A stretch of 9,506 bases of DNA from Bacteroidales bacterium (lineage in GTDB: Bacteria; Bacteroidota; Bacteroidia; Bacteroidales; F082): contig JADYZK010000088.1 in assembly GCA_020853175.1 (NCBI GenBank), forward strand, positions 1-9,506. The letters run 5' to 3'. The first letter of the stretch is position 1, and each line of letters opens with the position of its first letter. Shown piece after piece: positions 1-5,619 of this stretch. Below the pieces are notes generated by a model. That model saw only the letters and a program-made list of their open reading frames with translations, searched no databases and was not told where the DNA came from. The position numbers were made by a program, and so were the translations under genes.

Positions 1-2
1 AT

Positions 3-1322
3 TTCAAGTTTTTATTTGAGCACCGAAACGAAACCAATATTGGTGAGCTGATAGATGTAGCTCTTGAAGACCTGGAAGAAGCCAACCGTGAAAAGCTTTA
101 CAGCGAAGATGGTGCAGGTATTTTCCAAAACATTGACTTTAACAGCAGCAAGCTGGGTGAGCCCAAGGATAAAAACACCCGATTGAAAACCTTGCTTATT
201 GACTTCAAATCCGACAAACTGGATTTGCGTCCTTCGCATTTGGATGGCAACGACATTATTGGAGGGGCTTACATGTTTCTGATTGAAAACTTTGCCAGCG
301 ATGCCGGAAAAAAAGCAGGTGAATTTTTTACGCCAAAAGAAGTTTCTACGCTTATTGCTAAACTCACCAAAAGCAAACCGGGCTCACGTATTTGCGACCC
401 AACTTGTGGTTCTGCTTCACTTTTAATTAAAGCAGGTGAAGAAGTAGGATCCGATAATTTCTCGTTGTACGGACAAGAAGCCAACGGCAGTACCTGGGCA
501 TTGGCGGTGATGAATATGTTTTTGCATGGCTTTGACAATGCTACTATCCGCTGGGGCGACACCATTCGCAACCCCAAACTGAAAGAAGGCGATACCTTGA
601 TGAAGTTTGATACGGTTGTGGCAAATCCACCCTTCTCTTTAGACAAATGGGGCAAGGTAGAAGACAAGGATGGCGAAAAAACCACGGTGAGCTATGACCC
701 TGAAAGCGATAAATACAACCGTTTTTGGAGAGGTGTACCACCTAAAAGTAAAGGTGACTGGGCATTTATCAGTCACATGATTGAAACACTGAACGAACAC
801 GGAAAAGCGGGTGTAGTAGTGCCTCACGGGGTATTGTTCCGTGGCAGCAGCGAAGGAAAAATAAGACAAAAAACCATTGAAGAAAATTTGTTGGAAGCCG
901 TAATTGGCTTACCAGCCAACTTATTTTTTGGTACCGGCATACCGGCTGCTATCCTGGTGTTTAACAAGCAAAAAAGCAGCAACAATGTATTGTTTATTGA
1001 TGCCAGCAAACACTACGAAAGTGCCAAAAACCAAAACAAGCTGCGGGCAAGCGATATTGAATACATTGTAAACACTTACCGTGATTTTGCTGCTGGCAAA
1101 AGCAAACCCGGTGTGGTGGAAGATAAATACAGCTATGTAGCCACACCCGAAGAAATACAGGAAAACGACTATAACCTGAACATACCCCGCTATGTGGACA
1201 CCTTTGAAGAAGAAGCCGAAGTGGATATTACTGCAGTGCAAAAGGAGATTGAGCAACTGGAAGGGGAATTGGTGAAGGTGCAGAGTGAAATTGAGGTTTA
1301 TCTAAAAGAATTATTGAATTAA
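3..1322 (+). CDS. hsdM: Type I restriction-modification DNA methyltransferase subunit M (5' truncated)
   Basis: HsdM is the N6-adenine methyltransferase subunit of a type I restriction-modification enzyme and works in the cytoplasm with HsdS. The frame is open from base 3 with no in-frame ATG before the clearly conserved part, so the true start lies upstream of the window; the TTG at 183 is only an internal codon. Visible in order are the end of the helical N-terminal domain, a GEFFTP motif near 321, the SAM-binding motif I DPTCGSASLL (396-425), the catalytic motif IV NPPF (624-635) and a C-terminal coiled-coil-like segment rich in Glu, Gln and Lys (about 1220-1319) of the sort that contacts HsdS. 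Motif I has Ala where I would expect a second Gly (GSG). The stop is 2 bp before dinD, which indicates an operon. Family assignment is very secure; sequence specificity cannot be told. Confidence 0.96.
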   Translation, partial: FKFLFEHRNETNIGELIDVALEDLEEANREKLYSEDGAGIFQNIDFNSSKLGEPKDKNTRLKTLLIDFKSDKLDLRPSHLDGNDIIGGAYMFLIENFASDAGKKAGEFFTPKEVSTLIAKLTKSKPGSRICDPTCGSASLLIKAGEEVGSDNFSLYGQEANGSTWALAVMNMFLHGFDNATIRWGDTIRNPKLKEGDTLMKFDTVVANPPFSLDKWGKVEDKDGEKTTVSYDPESDKYNRFWRGVPPKSKGDWAFISHMIETLNEHGKAGVVVPHGVLFRGSSEGKIRQKTIEENLLEAVIGLPANLFFGTGIPAAILVFNKQKSSNNVLFIDASKHYESAKNQNKLRASDIEYIVNTYRDFAAGKSKPGVVEDKYSYVATPEEIQENDYNLNIPRYVDTFEEEAEVDITAVQKEIEQLEGELVKVQSEIEVYLKELLN

Positions 1323-1324
1323 CT

Positions 1325-2185
1325 ATGGCAAAAGAATTATCAAATCAACATAAAACGGTGTTTGAGCAAATCAAACAAATTGACCATGAAGGCAATGAGT
1401 GGTGGTCAGCAAGGCAATTGGGTAAGATATTGGAGTATTCCGAATACCGCCATTTTAAACCTGTAATTGAAAAGGCCAAAGAAGCTTGTGTTAATAGTGA
1501 ACAACGCATTGAAGACCATTTCGAGGACTTCCTCGAAATGGTTGATATAGGCTCTGGAGCAAAACGCCCCATGGAAGACGGAGTAAAACTCTCTCGTTAC
1601 GCTTGTTATCTGATAGTGCAAAATGCTGACCCAAGCAAGGAAGTGGTAGCACAAGGACAAACCTATTTTGCGGTGCAAACCCGTTTGCAGGAAATCAGGC
1701 AGATGGAAGAATACAACCGCTTAGCATCTGAAGATGAAAAACGCTTGTTTTTGCGGGAAGAAATGAAACGGCACAACATTCAATTGGCCGATGCTGCCAA
1801 AGGTGCCGGAGTAATCGAACCTGTCGATTATGCCATCTTTCAAAACCATGGCTATATGGGTTTATATGGAGGGTTGGATGCCAAGGGAATCCACAAAAAC
1901 AAAGGCTTGAAAAAAAGTCAAAACATACTCGACCACATGGGCAGTACCGAATTGGCAGCAAACCTGTTCCGAGCTACGCAAACCGAAGAAAAGCTTAGGA
2001 GAGACAACATCAAAGGCAAACAACAAGCCAATAAAACCCACTACGAAATAGGCAAAAAAGTACGCAAAACCATTGAAGAAATAGGTGGCACCATGCCAGA
2101 AAAGTTGCCCGTAGCCGATAGCATTAAAAAGCTGGAAAAAGCTAAAGAGACGAAGCCATTAAAAACACCTAAAAAGAAAAAATGA
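1325..2185 (+). CDS. dinD: DinD-like DNA-damage-inducible protein D (BRO-N family)
   Basis: This 286-residue protein matches the DinD family in length (E. coli DinD is about 274 residues) and in sequence character. An N-terminal BRO-N-like region (about residues 24-125) includes EWWSARQLGKILEY and, further on, VKLSRYACYLIVQNADPSKE. It is followed by the family's typical QTRLQEIRQMEE and HGYMGLYGGL segments. The C-terminus (last 20 residues or so) is very Lys-rich. E. coli DinD is SOS-induced and is reported to inhibit RecA-mediated strand exchange; whether this homologue does so is inference. It lies 2 bp after hsdM, and its stop overlaps the hsdS start (ATGA), so translation is probably coupled. 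DinD-like genes recur inside type I loci, which suggests an accessory role such as limiting recombination at cut DNA. I saw no LexA-type box, but the operon promoter is outside the window. Confidence 0.9.
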   Translation: MAKELSNQHKTVFEQIKQIDHEGNEWWSARQLGKILEYSEYRHFKPVIEKAKEACVNSEQRIEDHFEDFLEMVDIGSGAKRPMEDGVKLSRYACYLIVQNADPSKEVVAQGQTYFAVQTRLQEIRQMEEYNRLASEDEKRLFLREEMKRHNIQLADAAKGAGVIEPVDYAIFQNHGYMGLYGGLDAKGIHKNKGLKKSQNILDHMGSTELAANLFRATQTEEKLRRDNIKGKQQANKTHYEIGKKVRKTIEEIGGTMPEKLPVADSIKKLEKAKETKPLKTPKKKK

Positions 2186-3432
2186 TGGCAGAAACGAAAA
2201 ATACCAAAGCTTTTTACAATACTGAAATTCCAAAGGGATGGAGTGTTGCCAATTTGGGTGAATTGGGTACATTTTCAAAAGGAAAAGGAATTTTGAAGGA
2301 GCAGGTGATATCAGAAGGATTACCATGTGTACGCTACGGAGAAATTTATACAACACATGATTTTATTATTAAGAAATTCAAATCGTTCATTAGCGATGAT
2401 GTTGCCAATGAAAGTAAGGAAATACAGAACGGGGATATTCTATTTGCTGGCTCGGGTGAAACGGTTGAAGAAATTGGAAAAGCTGTAGCTTATGTTGGCA
2501 CAGATAAAGCGTATGCAGGTGGTGATGTAATTATTCTTTCAACGAAAAAAAATATCAATCCAGAGTGTCTTTCTTATGCCTTGGAAACAGATTTTGTTAA
2601 AAGGCAAAAGCGAGTTTTAGGGCAAGGTAACTCTGTTGTTCACATTTATTCGAGTGATTTATCAAAAGTAAAAATCCCGCTCCCCCCACTCCCTGAGCAA
2701 AAAGCCATAGCCCAAGTGCTCAGCACGGCAGATGCCGCCATACACACTACCGAAAAACTAATAGCCCAAAAAGAACTCCGCAAAAAATGGCTCATGCAGC
2801 AATTGCTTACGGGGAAGAAACGCTTGAAAGGGTTTGAGAATACGAAATGGAAAATACAACCATTAGAAAACTTCATAAAACCTGTTGTGAGAGAAGTTCC
2901 AAAGCCAGATGTACCTTATTTAGGGATTGGTTTGAGAAGTCATGGAAAAGGAACTTTCTTAAAACACGATGAGCAACCTGAGAAAAATAGCATGGATAAA
3001 TTCTATGTTGTTCGTCCAAACGATTTAATTGTCAACATCACTTTTGCATGGGAACAAGCCATTGCCATTGTTCGTCCTGAAGATGATGGAGCATTAGCGT
3101 CACATCGCTTTCCAACATATACATTTATTGAAGGAAAAGGACATCCGGACTTTTTTAGGTTTTACATTCTTCAACCAAGAATGAAATTCATGCTTGAAAT
3201 GATTTCTCCCGGAGGTGCTGGCAGAAACCGAGTAATGAGCAAATCAGATTTCATAAAACTTGAATTTTTATTGCCCGACTACAAAGAACAAACCGCAATA
3301 GCCCAAGTGCTACAATCAGCAGATAAAGAAATCAGCCTGCTCAAAGCCAAAGCAGAGAAATTGAGGGAGCAGAAAAAGGGATTGATGCAAGTGTTGCTGA
3401 CGGGGAAGGTGAGGTTGAAAATAAATAACTAA
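2182..3432 (+). CDS. hsdS: Type I restriction-modification specificity subunit S
   Basis: HsdS recognises the bipartite DNA target and holds two HsdM subunits. At 416 residues it has normal length and the classic two-fold plan: target recognition domain 1 (about residues 15-165), central conserved helix region (about 167-212, with LPPLPEQKAIAQVL and LLTGKKRLK), target recognition domain 2 (about 215-365), and C-terminal conserved helix region (about 366-416, with KEQTAIAQVL and LLTGKVRLK). The two conserved regions are near-repeats also at DNA level. The chosen start ATG at 2182 overlaps the dinD stop by 4 bp; a second ATG follows directly at 2185 and could equally serve. Base composition is mosaic: a 60-base line in TRD1 (2341-2400) is 23% GC by hand count, and one in the central conserved region (2701-2760) is 52%. 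This fits exchange of recognition domains between strains. Confidence 0.95.
   Translation: MMAETKNTKAFYNTEIPKGWSVANLGELGTFSKGKGILKEQVISEGLPCVRYGEIYTTHDFIIKKFKSFISDDVANESKEIQNGDILFAGSGETVEEIGKAVAYVGTDKAYAGGDVIILSTKKNINPECLSYALETDFVKRQKRVLGQGNSVVHIYSSDLSKVKIPLPPLPEQKAIAQVLSTADAAIHTTEKLIAQKELRKKWLMQQLLTGKKRLKGFENTKWKIQPLENFIKPVVREVPKPDVPYLGIGLRSHGKGTFLKHDEQPEKNSMDKFYVVRPNDLIVNITFAWEQAIAIVRPEDDGALASHRFPTYTFIEGKGHPDFFRFYILQPRMKFMLEMISPGGAGRNRVMSKSDFIKLEFLLPDYKEQTAIAQVLQSADKEISLLKAKAEKLREQKKGLMQVLLTGKVRLKINN
2707..2720 (+). repeat. Direct repeat copy 1 in hsdS central conserved region
   Basis: The 14 bases ATAGCCCAAGTGCT recur exactly at 3298-3311 in the same frame, encoding IAQVL in both conserved helix regions of HsdS. 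The pair brackets TRD2 and is a plausible site for recombinational exchange of that domain. Confidence 0.8.
3298..3311 (+). repeat. Direct repeat copy 2 in hsdS C-terminal conserved region
   Basis: Exact second copy of the 14-base repeat found at 2707-2720, with the same codons and a spacing of 591 bp, a multiple of 3, so a cross-over between the copies would keep the reading frame and delete or swap TRD2. Confidence 0.8.
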
Positions 3433-3439
3433 TAAATTT

Positions 3440-4741
3440 ATGAACACATCAGAAATATTTAAAGAATTTCTAACTAACATAAAAATTAGTGATGAAAAAG
3501 CCGAGGACATATCTTATCGCTATGGACGCATTACTAAATCTTTGAATCAAGAGTTTCGTGATACCGATTCCAAAACAGCTAACAGTCTACAAGTTGGATC
3601 TTACGGCAGGTACACTGGTATTAATGGAATTTCAGATTTAGATATGATTTTTATTTTGCCGACTTCAAAATGGGATGTCTATAATAAAGCAGGAGGTCAA
3701 ACGAAATTGTTGCAAGACACAAAATCAGCGATATCCAATACTTACTCTAGTTCAGACATCAAAGTAGATAGATGTGTTGTAACTGTTAATTTTACAGATG
3801 CACACATTGATGTTCAACCTGTATTTGAAATAGATGAACAAGATTATAGATATCCCGACACTTATGGAGATGGGGCTTGGAAAACTACAAAACCAAGAAA
3901 GGAAATGGATGCCATGGTTGAATTTGAAGATAATAAGAATAAAAATCTAAGACGACTTTGCAAAATGGCAAGAGCATGGAAGAATAAACATGGTGTTTAC
4001 ATGGGAGGCCTATTAATAGATACTTTAGCTTATAATTTTTTGAAATCAACTACTGTTTATGATGTTAAAAGTTTTGCTTGTTACGATGAAATGTGTAGGG
4101 ACTTTTTCAAATATTTATATGATCAACCAAAGGACCAAAAAGAATATGGAGCTTTAGGAAGTAAACAAAGAGTTAAGGTTAAAAAATCATTCAAAAGAAA
4201 AGCTAAGAAAGCATACGATTTAGCAATTGAAGCTATTTATGGGAGTTCTGATAGAATAAAACACAACAAATGGAGGGATATATTTGGAAATGATTTTCCT
4301 AAATATGTAAATGAAGAAAATGAGGCTAAGTCTCTTAATGAAAGCTATAGAAACACTGAAGAATTTATTGAATCATACTACCCAGTTGATATTAGGTATG
4401 ATTTGAAAATAGATTGCGATATAAAGCAAAGTGGATTCCGTGAAGGTTCTCTAAGAGAATACCTATTGAAAAAAATCAGATTGTTACCGAATAAATCCCT
4501 AAGATTTTATATTGAAAGAATCGATGTTCCGCCTCCGTATGAAATAAAATGGAAAGTAACTAATAGAGGCGAACAGGCTATTAGACGAGATTGCCTACGT
4601 GGTCAGATTTTAGATGATTTAGGTAATCAGGAAAGAAAAGAAAGTACAAATTTTAAAGGCAGCCACTTTGTGGAGTGCTATATTATTAAAAATAATGTAG
4701 TTGTAGCTAGAGATATAATCGATGTACCAATTTCAGGATAG
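3440..4741 (+). CDS. CBASS-type CD-NTase (SMODS nucleotidyltransferase) with AGS-C sensor-like C-terminus
   Basis: This 433-residue protein is a cGAS/DncV-like nucleotidyltransferase that should make a cyclic or linear oligonucleotide second messenger when infection is sensed. The polymerase-beta-type active site is visible and looks complete: QVGSYGR (G53, S54), the metal-binding pair D66 and D68 in ISDLDMIFIL, and the third acidic residue D124 in AHIDVQPVFE. A helical middle part (about residues 155-290) contains the RRLCKMARAWKNKHG helix. The last 75 residues or so (PPPYEIKWKVTNRGEQA, an RG turn, then GSHFVECYII) match the AGS-C domain, described as a putative sensor fused to such enzymes. 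The start ATG lies 7 bp after hsdS, and the gene is followed 15 bp later by a SLATT protein, the expected effector. No Cap2/Cap3-type ancillary genes are present, so a minimal (type I) CBASS is likely. The nucleotide product cannot be inferred. GC is low (27-32% in two counted lines). Confidence 0.9.
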   Translation: MNTSEIFKEFLTNIKISDEKAEDISYRYGRITKSLNQEFRDTDSKTANSLQVGSYGRYTGINGISDLDMIFILPTSKWDVYNKAGGQTKLLQDTKSAISNTYSSSDIKVDRCVVTVNFTDAHIDVQPVFEIDEQDYRYPDTYGDGAWKTTKPRKEMDAMVEFEDNKNKNLRRLCKMARAWKNKHGVYMGGLLIDTLAYNFLKSTTVYDVKSFACYDEMCRDFFKYLYDQPKDQKEYGALGSKQRVKVKKSFKRKAKKAYDLAIEAIYGSSDRIKHNKWRDIFGNDFPKYVNEENEAKSLNESYRNTEEFIESYYPVDIRYDLKIDCDIKQSGFREGSLREYLLKKIRLLPNKSLRFYIERIDVPPPYEIKWKVTNRGEQAIRRDCLRGQILDDLGNQERKESTNFKGSHFVECYIIKNNVVVARDIIDVPISG

Positions 4742-4756
4742 TTAAATAGAAGAATC

Positions 4757-5314
4757 ATGAGAGAACAAGAAAAAATGATAGAATCACAAGTAAGAGAAAT
4801 ATATGGAAGGGTAGTCTACACACACAAGACACATGAAAAATGTGCCGATTTGCTTAAAGACCGGAGTGATTGTCTTAAAATAATTGAGATATTCTTGTCC
4901 GCGTTAACTACAACAAGTATTTTGGTCATAATCTTTGGTGATGGATGTTTATTTCAGTTTTTAGCTGCTCTTTTCTCGACAATACTCCTTTGCCTATCAT
5001 TGTATTCAAAAGATTTTAACCTTTTAGCTCTGGCTGAAAAACATAAACAAGCTGCACTTGATGTTTTAGAGATTAGAGAAGAACTTTTATCTCTATTAGT
5101 GGATATTAAAATTGGAAATAAACCAATTGAACATTTTCAAACAAAAAGAGACGAACTAAATGCACGTCTCGTAAATACATACAGAGGAGCACCCAAAACA
5201 ATAAACAAAGCATATCAAATCGCTTCTAAGGCTCTTAAAGAAAATGAAGAGTTTACGTTTTCTGATGAAGAGATCGATAAGTTTTTGCCTGAAAGCTTAA
5301 GGAAAATAAAATAA
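4757..5314 (+). CDS. SLATT-type two-TM membrane protein, probable CBASS effector
   Basis: The 185-residue protein has an N-terminal amphipathic helical stretch (residues 1-40), two adjacent hydrophobic segments (about 42-60 and 64-83) joined by a very short polar turn (GDG), then a soluble helical tail with AEKHKQAALDVLEIREELLSL. This is the plan of SLATT domains (SMODS- and SLOG-associating two-TM effectors), most like the family 5 group as I remember it; the exact family is uncertain. Such proteins are thought to open the inner membrane or disturb it when they bind the nucleotide made by the partner CD-NTase, causing growth arrest or death. The start is placed at ATG 4757, 15 bp after the CD-NTase stop, with in-frame alternatives at residue 7. 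Like its partner it is AT-rich (30% GC in one counted line, 5041-5100). No catalytic motif is seen, which agrees with a membrane effector. Confidence 0.85.
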   Translation: MREQEKMIESQVREIYGRVVYTHKTHEKCADLLKDRSDCLKIIEIFLSALTTTSILVIIFGDGCLFQFLAALFSTILLCLSLYSKDFNLLALAEKHKQAALDVLEIREELLSLLVDIKIGNKPIEHFQTKRDELNARLVNTYRGAPKTINKAYQIASKALKENEEFTFSDEEIDKFLPESLRKIK

Positions 5315-5321
5315 GAATCAT

Positions 5322-5561
5322 ATGCCACGAAAAGAACGACATGTAGTTCCTAACTCCGAAAAAGGCGGTTGGGATTCAAAAAGAGAAAATGCAGAAAGAG
5401 CTTCCAAGCATTTTGAAACCAAAAAGGAAGCGATGGACTGGAGCCGAGAAAAGGCAAAACAGGAAAAATCTGAACTCATTCCACACGGAAAAGATGGAAA
5501 GATTCAGAATCCAAATAGTTATGGAAATGACCCAAATCCGCCAAAGGATAAAAAGAGATAA
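5322..5561 (+). CDS. Small DUF2188-type protein of unknown function
   Basis: This 79-residue basic, hydrophilic protein matches the DUF2188 pattern from memory: HVVPNSEKGGWDSKRENAERA near the N-terminus (residues 7-27), a KKEAMDWSREKAK helix (about 34-46), then ELIPHGKDGKI and SYGNDPNPPKDKK at the end. Length is typical of the family. No signal peptide or membrane segment is visible, so it should be cytoplasmic. Its biochemical function is not known to me. It starts 7 bp after the SLATT stop, so it is very likely co-transcribed with the CD-NTase/SLATT pair, and could be a third member of that module or an independent accessory gene. A 64-residue ORF in another frame over the same bases is a shadow. 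Confidence 0.85.
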   Translation: MPRKERHVVPNSEKGGWDSKRENAERASKHFETKKEAMDWSREKAKQEKSELIPHGKDGKIQNPNSYGNDPNPPKDKKR

Positions 5562-5576
5562 TAAAGCAAAATCTGC

Positions 5577-5601
5577 ACAATAAAGTGGCTGGCTTTATTG
5601 T
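5577..5601. promoter_or_regulatory. Perfect 9-bp inverted repeat (hairpin or operator)
   Basis: The arms ACAATAAAG (5577-5585) and CTTTATTGT (5593-5601) are perfect reverse complements around a 7-base spacer TGGCTGG. It sits in the 58-bp gap before the AlbA_2 gene, the longest gap in the operon up to that point. There is no U-tract after it on the + strand, so it is not a typical intrinsic terminator. It could be an operator for a dimeric repressor, an mRNA-processing or stabilising hairpin, or a weak attenuator. The inverted repeat is seen directly; its function is a guess. Confidence 0.5.
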
Positions 5602-5619
5602 ACAAAAACGAATAATACA

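Noticed and set aside
921..1256. 111-codon minus-strand ORF opposite hsdM
   Set aside because: Lies wholly antisense to conserved hsdM; hydrophobic product typical of reading Lys/Glu-rich genes backwards. The other minus-strand ORFs were rejected for the same reason.
183..1322. hsdM starting at the TTG at 183
   Set aside because: The frame is open and HsdM-like back to base 3, so the TTG is internal and the real start is outside the window.
4751..5321. Shared octamer AGAATCAT at the SLATT and DUF2188 starts (4751-4758 and 5314-5321)
   Set aside because: Short and AT-rich, placed differently relative to each ATG; it does not resemble a ribosome binding site and could easily be chance.
5389..5583. 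64-codon ORF overlapping the DUF2188 gene
   Set aside because: It is a shadow in another frame of a clearly conserved small protein and its product has no recognisable pattern.
5577..5601. Rho-independent terminator on the + strand
   Set aside because: The stem is AT-rich and is followed by ACAAAAACG with no T-tract.
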